Of a stretch of 64,000 nucleotides of DNA, positions 51,054 through 59,451 are shown piece after piece. A program made the translations under genes and the position numbers. This stretch comes from Halorussus salinus (lineage in GTDB: Archaea; Halobacteriota; Halobacteria; Halobacteriales; Haladaptataceae), in assembly GCF_004765815.2 (NCBI RefSeq), contig NZ_ML974127.1, forward strand, positions 1,521,203 to 1,585,202. Reading direction: 5' to 3'. The number at the start of each line of letters is the position of its first letter. Within the stretch, counting starts at the first letter, position 1. The notes under the pieces were generated by a model. It saw only the letters and a list, made by a program, of their open reading frames with translations. It did not search any database and was not told where the DNA came from.

Positions 51054-51602
51054 TCACAGGTAGTCGATGTACGACACGTCGCCCGCGCTCGGTTCGCGCT
51101 CGCCCGCGACGACGGCCCGAATCGCGTCGGCCACCGCGTCGGGGTCCCGGTCGGTCGTCTCGATTTCGTAGACGTTCTCGACGCCGTGGGCGTTCACCGC
51201 CTCCGAGAGGATTACGTCGAGGGCTTCGCTCTCGGCGTTCTCCGCGGCCTTGGCCTCGGACTCGCCGCGCTCGGTGAGGCGGCGCTCCAACTCCTCGGGG
51301 TGACACCGCAGGACGACCACTCTATCCGCGTCGAGGTGGTGGGCGAGGTGCGACTCAACGAGGAGGTCCTCGCTATCGCCCGACGAGTCGGCGATTTCGC
51401 CGATTCGCTCGGCGATGGCGTCGAGGTCCGCCACGAGGCTGTCGCGCTCGTCGTCGCGCTCCGTCCAGAGGTCTTCGGACTCGATGAGGTCGTTGAGGTG
51501 GACGACTTCGAGACCGGAGTCGGCGAACGCCGGGTCGGCTTCGAGGGCTTCGACCGCCGACGTTTTCCCGGTTCCGGGCGTCCCGGTCACGACGACTCTC
51601 AC
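51054..51602 (-). CDS. AK6/Fap7-type adenylate kinase-like protein
   Basis: The GTG at 51602 overlaps the hisC stop (GTGA) and begins RVVVTGTPGTGKTS, a P-loop at residues 7-15. Later motifs are VVHLNDLIE, SHLAHHLDADRVVVLRCHP and a C-terminal YEIETTDRDP. This is the AK6 (Fap7) group, which combines adenylate kinase activity with a role in small-subunit ribosome maturation in eukaryotes and archaea. The 182-aa length is normal. Overlap with hisC implies coupled translation. Confidence 0.85.
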   Translation of the reverse strand: MRVVVTGTPGTGKTSAVEALEADPAFADSGLEVVHLNDLIESEDLWTERDDERDSLVADLDAIAERIGEIADSSGDSEDLLVESHLAHHLDADRVVVLRCHPEELERRLTERGESEAKAAENAESEALDVILSEAVNAHGVENVYEIETTDRDPDAVADAIRAVVAGEREPSAGDVSYIDYL

Positions 51603-52672
51603 GACGACAGCACCTCGTTGAGTTCCGAGACCGCGCGCCGGGTCTCGTCTTTGGTTCCGCAAGTGATGCGGACACACTCGGGGAGGCCGAAACTCGTGCA
51701 GTCCCGGACGATGACTCCTCGGCGCTGGAGTTCGTCGGCGACCGCTTCGGCGTCGCCGACCTCCGCGAGGACGAAGTTGGCGTGGCTCTCCCACGTCGGC
51801 GCGTCCAGATGCTCGTACACGTATTCGCGCGCCCACGCCGCGGTCTCGACGGTCTCCTCGGCGTGGTCGTCGTCGTCCAGCGCGGCGAGTCCCGCCCGGC
51901 AGGCGATTTCGCTCGCGGCGAAGGGCGTGTTGACGCGAGCGTAGGCGTCGGCCCACGACTCCGGAACGATGCCGTAGCCGAGGCGGACGCCCGCGAGGCC
52001 GTACACCTTCGAGAACGTCCGGAGGACGGCCACGTCGTCCCGCGTTTCGACGAGTTCGACCGCGCTCGGGCCGTCGTGGAACTCGCCGTAGGCTTCGTCC
52101 ACGAGGACGAGCGTGTCGTCGCGGGTCTCGTCGGCGACGGTCTCTATCGCGTCCAACGCGAACCGGTTCCCGGTCGGGTTGTGCGGACTCGTCAGGTAGA
52201 CGATGCGCTCGCCGTCGTACTCCGAGAGGACGGTCTCGCTGTCCAGCGCGAAGTCGTCGTCCTTCGAGAGGTGGTACTGCGCGACTTCGCCGTGGTGGAA
52301 GCGCGCGCTCATCCCGTAGTACGCGAAGCCCGGTTCGGGCACCAGCACCTCGTCGCCGGGGTCGAGCATCGCGCGAGCGAGGTAGTCCAACACGCCGTCG
52401 CCGCCGTTGCCGAGCCAGACCTGCGCGGGCGCGACGCCCCACCGGTCGGCCACCTTCTCGGTGAGGTCGGCGTGGGACGCCTTGGGGTAGGAGTGGGCCG
52501 ACCCCGCGGCCTCCTCGATGGCCTCGACTGCGGCCGGACTCGGGCCGAACGGGTTCTCGTTCGACGCGAGTTTCACGAGGTCGTCGGGGTCTAATCCGAG
52601 GTCGCGGGCGACCTCCTCGATGCCCCGCCCGGCCTGATACACGGTGTGCGAAGAGAGGTCCCGTGGTTCCAT
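51599..52672 (-). CDS. hisC: Histidinol-phosphate aminotransferase
   Basis: The ATG at 52672 gives a 357-aa enzyme for step 7 of histidine synthesis. It converts imidazole-acetol phosphate to histidinol phosphate. Motifs: KLASNENPFGPSP at the N-terminus, TSPHNPTGNRF, LVLVDEAYGEF for the Asp contact, TFSKVYGLAGVRLGYG with the PLP Lys at residue 222, and the final RITCGTKDET. Other class I aminotransferases share these motifs, but the N-x-N-P-x-G-x-S opening is typical of HisC. It leads a three-gene operon with the adenylate-kinase-like and CDP-alcohol genes. No other his gene is near. Confidence 0.9.
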   Translation of the reverse strand: MEPRDLSSHTVYQAGRGIEEVARDLGLDPDDLVKLASNENPFGPSPAAVEAIEEAAGSAHSYPKASHADLTEKVADRWGVAPAQVWLGNGGDGVLDYLARAMLDPGDEVLVPEPGFAYYGMSARFHHGEVAQYHLSKDDDFALDSETVLSEYDGERIVYLTSPHNPTGNRFALDAIETVADETRDDTLVLVDEAYGEFHDGPSAVELVETRDDVAVLRTFSKVYGLAGVRLGYGIVPESWADAYARVNTPFAASEIACRAGLAALDDDDHAEETVETAAWAREYVYEHLDAPTWESHANFVLAEVGDAEAVADELQRRGVIVRDCTSFGLPECVRITCGTKDETRRAVSELNEVLSS

Positions 52673-52854
52673 GTGAGAGAGGTGTAGGCCGCCCGTCTTA
52701 AGACTGCTTACCTCCGGCGAACGCCGCGGAGCCGAACTGGTAGCTCTCAGTCCCTCGAAATCGCCGCTCCCCCGACGCCGGACGGTATTTTTGTCAGAAT
52801 CCGCCCAGTACACATAAGGAAAGTCCTGTGGTCGCTCTGGTGGGGAGAAACACG

Positions 52855-53871
52855 ATGTCACACGAAAACCGCAGCGATTGGGGACGCACCGAGGAGCAAA
52901 GCCACGAGCGCAGTTCGCAGGGCGAAGGTGACACCCGAGGCGGCCGCTACTCGGCGGGCGGGCGGGAGCGAAGTCAGTCCGGACGACGGGAGTCCGAGCG
53001 GAACCTGCCCGGCCAGCACCAGACCGGCCGCGGCCACGAGTCCGGCCAGCAACAGCAGGCGGGCCGACAGCAGTTCGGACAGCAGAACGGCCAACAGCAG
53101 ACTGGCCAACAGCAGACCGGTCAGCACCAGAGCAGTAGTCAGCAGGGCAAGCGATACGGAAGCCGACGCCAACAGCAGGAGAGCCAGCACCGGACTGGCC
53201 AGCACCAGCAAGCGGGACACCAACAGAGCGGTCAACACCAGCAGACAGGTCGGCACCAGCAGACAGGCCAGCAGAGCGGTCAACATCAGCAGGGTGGTGG
53301 ACACCAGCAAACTGGCCAACAACAGTCCGGGAGCCAGCAGGGCAAGCGATACGGGAGCAACCAGCGCGGCCAGCAACGGACCGGTCGCCACCAGAGTAGC
53401 CAGCGTCACGAAGTCGGCCAGAATCAGGAGCGAGGAGGGCAGAGCCGCCAGTCCGGGAGCGGCGTTCACCAACTGAGTCAACACGGCGGAAGCGGTGGCC
53501 AGTACTCCGGTCACGAACAGCAGTCCGGACAGCAGACCGGCCGACAGAGCGGCCGGACCGACCAGTCGAGCAGTCAGATTGGCCAGTCCGGGAGCCAGCA
53601 CGGAGGTCGGCAGTCCGACCGGACGAGCCACCAGTCCAGCCAGCACCAGCAGTTCGGGAGCGACATCCAGAGCGGCCAGCAGTCCGGTCAGCACCACCAA
53701 TCCGGTCGGCAGGGCGACCGGACCGGCCACGGACAGCACGGCCAACAGACCGGCCGCGAGGAGGGCCAGAACCAGTACGGCGGAAGCTCCGAGAGCGGAT
53801 TCAGTCCCGTCCAGCAGACCATGATGCGCGGCGAGGAGCAACACGACCAGCAGAGCGAGTCGCGGCGATAG
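52855..53871 (+). CDS. Gln/Gly/Ser/His-rich low-complexity protein, 338 aa
   Basis: The ATG at 52855 follows a good Shine-Dalgarno (tggggag, 8 bases upstream). The N-terminus (MSHENRSDWGRTEEQSHERS) is polar. From about residue 55 the protein is built from words such as QQTGQ, HQQSGQ and GQHQQ; Gln is about 30% by eye. GKRYGS occurs twice, 65 codons apart, marking an internal duplication. The C-terminus (GFSPVQQTMMRGEEQHDQQ) is less repetitive. It has few acidic residues, unlike other halophile proteins, and is probably disordered. No family known to me. The opposite strand reads as a false hydrophobic protein. Confidence 0.7.
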   Translation: MSHENRSDWGRTEEQSHERSSQGEGDTRGGRYSAGGRERSQSGRRESERNLPGQHQTGRGHESGQQQQAGRQQFGQQNGQQQTGQQQTGQHQSSSQQGKRYGSRRQQQESQHRTGQHQQAGHQQSGQHQQTGRHQQTGQQSGQHQQGGGHQQTGQQQSGSQQGKRYGSNQRGQQRTGRHQSSQRHEVGQNQERGGQSRQSGSGVHQLSQHGGSGGQYSGHEQQSGQQTGRQSGRTDQSSSQIGQSGSQHGGRQSDRTSHQSSQHQQFGSDIQSGQQSGQHHQSGRQGDRTGHGQHGQQTGREEGQNQYGGSSESGFSPVQQTMMRGEEQHDQQSESRR

Positions 53872-54064
53872 CCCTCGTCCGCCAGTCGCCAACGCCCGAA
53901 CGACTCGTGCAATCGTCCGAAGACGCCTTTTTTCGCTCGACGCGCCGACTGTGACAGACGTTAGCACTATTGACGCGCGGCACCGACTTTCGGCCGGGAA
54001 TGGGACTGTTCAGGACACCGATTCGGGCCGAGCGGCGGGCCGACCGCGAAGCGGGTGGGACGCG

Positions 54065-55741
54065 ATGAGCGACGCCCCCGAGACCGACCCCGAGGTCGGC
54101 GCGCCAGCGCGACCCGGCGTCGATTACGACCGTCTCGAAGACCTCCTCGGCGACCGCGTACTCGGACGCGAGAGCCACCTGAACGCCGAGGGGTTCGTCG
54201 TGCGCCCGGACGCCGCCGAGTCGGTCCTCCGGACGCTCAAGGACGAGGCGGGGTTCGACCACCTCTCGCTGTTGACCGCCCAAGAGTACGAGGACCGCTA
54301 CGAGAGCATCTACCACCTCAAGAAGTACGACGACCCGACCCACGAGGTCAGCGTCGTCGTCCCCACCGACCCCGAGGAGCCGTGGAATCGAAGCGCCTCC
54401 TCGGTGTACAAGACCGCCGAGTGGCACGAGCGCGAAGCCTACGACCTCGTGGGTATCGAGTACGAGGGTCACCCGGACCTGCGGCGCATCCTCCTGCCCG
54501 AGACGTGGCAGGGCCACCCACTGACCGACGACTACGACCAGAACAAGCCGCAAGTCGTCACTCTTCAGAAGCACGTCAACCCCCTCGCCGAGGACGCCCG
54601 CGACGAGGAGAGCGAGTCGGACACGATGTTCCTCAACATCGGACCCCACCACCCCGCGACCCACGGCGTCCTCCACCTGAAGACGGTGCTGGACGGCGAG
54701 CAGGTCGCCGACGTGGAACCCGACGTGGGCTACCTCCACCGGTGCGAGGAGCAGATGTGCGAGCAGGACAACTACCGCTACCAGATAATGCCGTACCCCG
54801 ACCGCTGGGACTACACCGCGAACATGCCAAACGAGTGGGCCTACGCCCGAACCGCCGAGGCGCTCGCGGACATCGAGGTGCCCGAGTACGCCCAAGTCAT
54901 CCGGACGATGGCGACCGAGTTGGGCCGCATCATGGGCCACATGCTCGCACTGGGCACGTTCGCGCTCGACGTGTACGGCGACTTCACGGCCATCTTCATG
55001 TACGCGGTCAGGGACCGCGAAATCGTCCAGAACATCCTCGAAGACCTCACGGGCCAGCGCATGATGTTCAACTACTTCCGGTTGGGCGGCGTGGTCTGGG
55101 ACCTGCCGGAACCCCGCGACGAGTTCTTCGACAAGATTCGGGACTTCCTCGACGGACTGCCCCAGCACGTCGAGGAGTACCACGACATGATGACCGAGAA
55201 CGAGATTTTCCAGAAACGGACTGTCGATACCGGCGTCATCTCGGCCGAGACCGCGAAGGACTACGGCTGTACCGGCCCGGTGGCCCGCGGTTCGGGCGTC
55301 GATTACGACCTGCGCCGCGACGACCCCTACGGCTACTACGACGAACTCGACTGGAACGTCGTCACGGAACCGTACGGTGACAACTACTCGCGCGTGCTGG
55401 TCCGGATGCAGGAGGTCGAGGAGTCCGCGAAGATAATCGGCCAGTGCGTCGATATGCTGGAGGATTGGCCGGAAGACGAGCGCAACATTCAGGCCAACGT
55501 TCCCCGGACGCTCAAGCCCGACCCCGACACGGAGGTTTACAGGGCCGTCGAGGCCGCGAAGGGCGAGATGGGCATCTACATCCGGTCGGACGGGACCTCG
55601 AAGCCAGCCCGGTTCAAGATTCGGAGTCCGTGTTTCAACAACCTCCACGCGCTCGAAGCGATGGCCGAGGGCGAGTACGTGCCCGACCTCGTGGCCGCGC
55701 TCGGGAGCCTCGACATCGTGTTGGGGTCTGTGGACAGGTAG
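54065..55741 (+). CDS. nuoCD: NADH dehydrogenase-like subunit CD (NuoCD)
   Basis: A 558-aa fusion from the ATG at 54065. Residues about 15-180 are the NuoC (30-kDa) domain (SVVVPTDPEEPWNRSASSVY, HEREAYDLVGIEYEGHPDLRRILLP). Residues about 190-558 are the NuoD (49-kDa) domain (IGPHHPATHGVLHLKTVLDG, VGYLHRCEEQMCE, PYPDRWDY, ending SLDIVLGSVDR). Two Cys flank the usual LHRG-type site (LHRCEEQMCE). The complex passes electrons to menaquinone. The other nuo genes are not adjacent, so this is a relocated or extra copy. Confidence 0.9.
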   Translation: MSDAPETDPEVGAPARPGVDYDRLEDLLGDRVLGRESHLNAEGFVVRPDAAESVLRTLKDEAGFDHLSLLTAQEYEDRYESIYHLKKYDDPTHEVSVVVPTDPEEPWNRSASSVYKTAEWHEREAYDLVGIEYEGHPDLRRILLPETWQGHPLTDDYDQNKPQVVTLQKHVNPLAEDARDEESESDTMFLNIGPHHPATHGVLHLKTVLDGEQVADVEPDVGYLHRCEEQMCEQDNYRYQIMPYPDRWDYTANMPNEWAYARTAEALADIEVPEYAQVIRTMATELGRIMGHMLALGTFALDVYGDFTAIFMYAVRDREIVQNILEDLTGQRMMFNYFRLGGVVWDLPEPRDEFFDKIRDFLDGLPQHVEEYHDMMTENEIFQKRTVDTGVISAETAKDYGCTGPVARGSGVDYDLRRDDPYGYYDELDWNVVTEPYGDNYSRVLVRMQEVEESAKIIGQCVDMLEDWPEDERNIQANVPRTLKPDPDTEVYRAVEAAKGEMGIYIRSDGTSKPARFKIRSPCFNNLHALEAMAEGEYVPDLVAALGSLDIVLGSVDR

Positions 55742-55746
55742 TGTCG

Positions 55747-56235
55747 CTACTGTCCGGTCGAGTCGAGTTCGGTCGCCCTGCCGACGGGGTTCTCGACCGA
55801 ATCGGCGTCCGCCCCGTCGAGTAGGTCGTCGTCGGCTTCGACCACCCCGTCGAGTCGTCGCTCGAACTCGTCTTGTCCGATCTCCCCGGCGGCGTAGCGT
55901 CGTTTCAGCGTCTCGACCGGACGCTCCTCGCGTGAGTCGTCCGTCCGAGTCGAACTCGACGCCGAGGAGTCGCCCCGAGTCAGCCCCGAGTCGGGCGCGA
56001 ACAGCGTCGTCGTCGCGACGACGGGCAAAACGAGAGTCAGCACGCCGAACAGGAGCGCGAGGAGATTGTAGACGACGCCGCTTTTCACGCCGGAGACGAT
56101 GGCGAACGTCGCGTACAGCGAGAGGACGGCCCCGACGGCCGCGATTCCGGCGACGCGTCGTCGCCACCGAGAACTGTCCGGAGTGTGTCTGGCCAGCGGT
56201 CGCGGGAAACTGGAGGAGTCGCCGGGCGGGCTCAT
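55747..56235 (-). CDS. SHOCT-domain membrane protein
   Basis: A 162-aa protein. After a polar start, two membrane helices (VAGIAAVGAVLSLYATFAIV and VVYNLLALLFGVLTLVLPVV) are followed by an acidic Ser-rich linker and the SHOCT motif VETLKRRYAAGEIGQDEFERRLD near residues 107-129. SHOCT is a short C-terminal oligomerisation-type domain on many membrane proteins. The rest of the tail is acidic. Function unknown. It converges with the nuoCD gene, whose stop is 5 bases away. Confidence 0.7.
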   Translation of the reverse strand: MSPPGDSSSFPRPLARHTPDSSRWRRRVAGIAAVGAVLSLYATFAIVSGVKSGVVYNLLALLFGVLTLVLPVVATTTLFAPDSGLTRGDSSASSSTRTDDSREERPVETLKRRYAAGEIGQDEFERRLDGVVEADDDLLDGADADSVENPVGRATELDSTGQ

Positions 56236-56341
56236 GTCAGATGGGATATTTCATACCGAACTGAAACGCCTTTCGGTGGGTCGGGAACGATTCGGATCCG
56301 GTGGCCACAACCGCCTTGCCCGACCCTCCCGTGGCAACTCC

Positions 56342-57307
56342 ATGGTCGAACTCGGCTACACGCTCTCCAGCGAGGAACACGGCCCGACTGACCTCGTGAG
56401 TCACGCGGTCAGCGCGGAAGAACACGGCTTCGACTTCGCCTCCATCTCGGACCACTTCCACCCGTGGATAGGCCAGCAGGGCCACGCGCCGTTCGCGTGG
56501 GCCACGCTCGGCGGGGTCGCCGCGGCGACCGACGACTTGGACGTGGGCGTCGGCGTGACCTGTCCCACGGTCCGAATCCACCCCGCGATTCTCGCGCAGG
56601 CCACCGCGACGATAGCGACGATGTTCGAGGAGTCCGGCCAGCAGTTCTACTTCGGCGTCGGGACCGGCGAGAACCTGAACGAACACGTCCTCGGCGACCA
56701 CTGGCCGCCCCACGACGTTCGCCTCGACATGCTCGAAGAAGCCGTCGAGGTGATTCGGAAGCTCTGGACCGGCGAGATGGTCAGCCACCACGGCGACCAC
56801 TACACCGTCGAGAACGCGAAGCTGTTCACCCTGCCCGACGAGAATCCGCCCGTCTGCGTGTCGGCGTACGGCGACCGGACCGCGAGCCACGCCGCAGATT
56901 TGGGCGACGGCTTCTGGTCGGTCGGCCCGCAGGACGTGGTCGAGACCTTCGAGGAGGACGGCGGCGAGGGACCGAAGTTCAGTCAGCTCACGGTCTGCTA
57001 CGCAGACGACGAGGACGAGGCGGTCGAGACCGCCCACGAGTACTGGCCCAACAGCCTCCTGCCGGGGCAACTCGCCACCGAACTCGCCACGCCGCAGTTC
57101 TTCGAGCAGGCCTGCCAGATGGTCGAGAAGGAGGACGTGCGCGAGGCCGACAGCATCGTGACCGACCCCGACCCGCAGGCCCACGTCGAGAGCGTCCGGG
57201 AGTTCGTGGACGCGGGCTACGACCACGTGTACGTCCACCAAATCGGCCCGGAGCAGGAGGAGGCCATGGAGTTCTACGAGCAGAACGTCCTGCCGGAGTT
57301 CCGATAG
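56342..57307 (+). CDS. F420-dependent LLM-class dehydrogenase-like enzyme
   Basis: The ATG at 56342 gives a 321-aa TIM-barrel protein. Motifs are the opening LGYTLSSEEHG, FASISDHFHPW, GVGVTCPTVRIHPA, FYFGVGTGENLNEHV and VCVSAYGDRTASHAA, the pattern of the TIGR03557 group related to F420-dependent glucose-6-phosphate dehydrogenase. The family oxidises alcohols or sugars with F420. The sugar specificity is not shown by sequence. A longer reading from 56099 includes the neighbouring promoter and is not used. Confidence 0.8.
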   Translation: MVELGYTLSSEEHGPTDLVSHAVSAEEHGFDFASISDHFHPWIGQQGHAPFAWATLGGVAAATDDLDVGVGVTCPTVRIHPAILAQATATIATMFEESGQQFYFGVGTGENLNEHVLGDHWPPHDVRLDMLEEAVEVIRKLWTGEMVSHHGDHYTVENAKLFTLPDENPPVCVSAYGDRTASHAADLGDGFWSVGPQDVVETFEEDGGEGPKFSQLTVCYADDEDEAVETAHEYWPNSLLPGQLATELATPQFFEQACQMVEKEDVREADSIVTDPDPQAHVESVREFVDAGYDHVYVHQIGPEQEEAMEFYEQNVLPEFR

Positions 57308-57368
57308 GACGGCCCCGAACCGCGGCCGTCGCTCGGCGACTGCGACCCGTTGCTCGGCGACTGTGAAG

Positions 57369-57782
57369 TCACTCGGGGGCGACAACCTCGACTTTGACTC
57401 CCTCCGGGCCCTCGCAGTAGAGCGCGTAGTAGCCGCCAGCGAAGGGATGTTGCTCCTCGAAGAGGAGACCCGCGTCGTCGCGCTCGCGGACGCCCTCCGT
57501 AATCGCATCGACCTGCTCGCGGGACGCGGCGTGAAAGGCGAGGTGGTTGAGTCCGGCGGCGTCACGGTCGAAGGGGTGGTCGGACTCGTCGGCCCGCACG
57601 AGGACGACGTACGTCGGGTCGCGAATCCACGAGCGACCGGCCTCCCAGTCGTTCTTCGGTTCGTATCCCAACTCCCCGAGCAACCAGTCCCAGAACGGGA
57701 CCGACGCATCGAGGTCCGAGGCGTACAGTTCGACGTGATGGAGTTGCCCCGCCCGCTCGGGGTCGGCGTGGTCACGGCTCAC
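57369..57782 (-). CDS. VOC-family (glyoxalase-like) protein
   Basis: A 137-aa protein with the VOC fold in one module. Metal-ligand candidates are His in LHHVELYASD near residue 15, the strand YVVLVRADESD, His in GLNHLAFHA, and Glu in VKVEVVAPE at the end. Similar proteins act as glyoxalases, dioxygenases or resistance proteins; the substrate is not known. It ends near the small spacer before the membrane gene that is partner to the DsbA-like gene. Confidence 0.75.
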   Translation of the reverse strand: MSRDHADPERAGQLHHVELYASDLDASVPFWDWLLGELGYEPKNDWEAGRSWIRDPTYVVLVRADESDHPFDRDAAGLNHLAFHAASREQVDAITEGVRERDDAGLLFEEQHPFAGGYYALYCEGPEGVKVEVVAPE

Positions 57783-57851
57783 GAGAGCCGATTCACGGAC
57801 GACTTACAAATGCGTTCGGCCAGCGGCCGAACGCCGAAGAGAGGGGGAGCC

Positions 57852-58484
57852 TCAAATCGGACAGCCGCGAATCTCGCCGCCGCGCATCCCGTCGGCGACC
57901 CAGTAGATGGACAGCACGAGCGCGACCAGCGCGAGGACCGAGAACTCCAGTCCGTCGAAGGGGAGCAGGGTCGCCGCGCCCGCGACGCCGAACAACGAGA
58001 GGAGTCCCGCCAGCACGGCCGACCCGCAGGCGGCACAGCCAGCGCCGAGCGCGCCGAGGACGAGACCGACCGTGCTTCCGCCCGCGGCCCCGCCGCCAGC
58101 GCGCTCTCGCTCGCTCGGTCCGACCCCGTGTTCCCGGAAGTGGTAGACGACCATCGCCACGTCCACGCCCGCGAGCGCGGCGATGGCGACGAGCAGGACC
58201 TCCGCGACCGGCCCGTAGTTCGTGCCGAGGAGGGGGTAGAGACCGAACAGGATGGTCGCGCGGTCGCCGAGTCCGATAGGAGCGGTCAGCGCGAACTCCG
58301 CCAGCGCGAGGTTCTGCCCGAGAACGAACGCCGAGAGCGCCAGCAGGGCGGTGACGACGGTGAGCGCGGCGTAGACCGGGCCAGCCAACACGAGACGCGC
58401 GGTCCGACCCATGAGTCGCCAGTCGTCGGGGCGAGTCGGCAGGCGCGGACGGAGCCGCCGGAGTCCGGCGAGACTCACGGTCAC
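57852..58484 (-). CDS. Polytopic membrane protein paired with DsbA-like lipoprotein
   Basis: The GTG at 58484 overlaps the stop of the DsbA-like gene (GTGA). The 210-aa protein has about five helices, for example LVLAGPVYAALTVVTALLAL and FSVLALVALVLSIYWVA. A Cys pair in the membrane, GAGCAACGSAVLAG, and a final Cys in RGCPI are notable. By position and Cys pair it may exchange disulfides with the DsbA-like protein, as DsbB or DsbD do in bacteria, though it is not homologous to either in any way I can see. Confidence 0.6.
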   Translation of the reverse strand: MTVSLAGLRRLRPRLPTRPDDWRLMGRTARLVLAGPVYAALTVVTALLALSAFVLGQNLALAEFALTAPIGLGDRATILFGLYPLLGTNYGPVAEVLLVAIAALAGVDVAMVVYHFREHGVGPSERERAGGGAAGGSTVGLVLGALGAGCAACGSAVLAGLLSLFGVAGAATLLPFDGLEFSVLALVALVLSIYWVADGMRGGEIRGCPI

Positions 58485-59305
58485 ACCCCGAGCGCGGCTT
58501 TCACGACCTGAAAGCTGATGCTCCCCTTCGCGCTGGTCCGGAACTCGTCGCCGCGGAACAGGAATACGGTCGGGGTCGTCTGGCCGACGCCCGCCTTCTT
58601 CCCGGCGTCGAGGTCGGCCTGCACCGCGTCGTCGTGGACGTTCTCCTCGGCGTCGGCGACGACGGCCTCCGCGTCGAGGTCGGTCTCGTCGGCGAGGAAG
58701 GTTCTGGTTCGCTCGAAGACGTTGTTCGTGTCGAACTGCTCTTGGGTCTCGAAGTAGTGGCCGACGAGCGCCCACGTCGCTTCCGACCCCTGTCGGAACC
58801 CCGGTCGCGCGGCGGTCGAGGCGTCGGCGGGCGGGTCGCGGTCGGAGTCCGAATTCGCCATCTCGTGGGCGAACGCCGACTCGATGGCCTGCGTCGCGGG
58901 TTCGCCCCACGGGTAGACCACGGGGTAGCTCCGGAGGACGAACGACACGCGGTCGCCGAGTCGCTCGCGTATCTTCGGCACCGTGTTGCGCTCGAAGGCC
59001 GCGCATCGCGTACAGGAGGGGTCCTCGAAGGCGACGACGGTTCCCTCGGCCTCGGACGGCGGCGGGCCGAACCGCGGTTGGGCGGCGAGACCCGCCGCGG
59101 CCGAGTGACCCCCGAGCGGCGCGGTCGCCGTTCCGGTCGCTCCTGTCGTCGATTCGGTCGTCCCGCCGGTCGTCTCGGGCGACGCGCCGGACTCCTCGCT
59201 TTCGGAGCGACCGCCGATACAACCCGCGAGCGAACCCAGCGCGGTCGCTCCGCCGACGCCGAGGAGTCGGCGGCGAGTCCACGACCGAGACGCTGTGTCT
59301 GTCAT
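58481..59305 (-). CDS. DsbA-family thioredoxin-fold lipoprotein
   Basis: The ATG at 59305 gives a 274-aa protein. A twin-arginine signal (TRRRLLGVGGATALGSLAG) leads to a lipid Cys at 29. A Thr/Ser/Gly-rich linker follows. The thioredoxin-fold domain has FEDPSCTRCAAFERN, with redox Cys98 and Cys101, and the cis-Pro region GVGQTTPTVFLF. It would form or rearrange disulfides outside the cell. Its stop overlaps the start of a membrane protein that may be its redox partner. Confidence 0.8.
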   Translation of the reverse strand: MTDTASRSWTRRRLLGVGGATALGSLAGCIGGRSESEESGASPETTGGTTESTTGATGTATAPLGGHSAAAGLAAQPRFGPPPSEAEGTVVAFEDPSCTRCAAFERNTVPKIRERLGDRVSFVLRSYPVVYPWGEPATQAIESAFAHEMANSDSDRDPPADASTAARPGFRQGSEATWALVGHYFETQEQFDTNNVFERTRTFLADETDLDAEAVVADAEENVHDDAVQADLDAGKKAGVGQTTPTVFLFRGDEFRTSAKGSISFQVVKAALGV

Positions 59306-59451
59306 ACGTACATCGGAGACGCCGACCGGTATATGCGTTGTTCCAATTTCGTGCCGAGACCGGGCCGATTCTCCGCGCTCGTGCCCGCGAAGGTCAAACG
59401 CGCGTTTCACTCATCCGCAGGTTTACGGTGGTAGAATATGACAACCGACCT

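Noticed and set aside
52858..53967. Long minus-strand frame opposite the Gln-rich gene, reading as a Leu/Ala-rich membrane protein
   Set aside because: Gln codons CAG read as Leu CTG on the other strand, so a hydrophobic product is expected by chance. The plus strand has a Shine-Dalgarno and natural protein ends; the minus strand does not.
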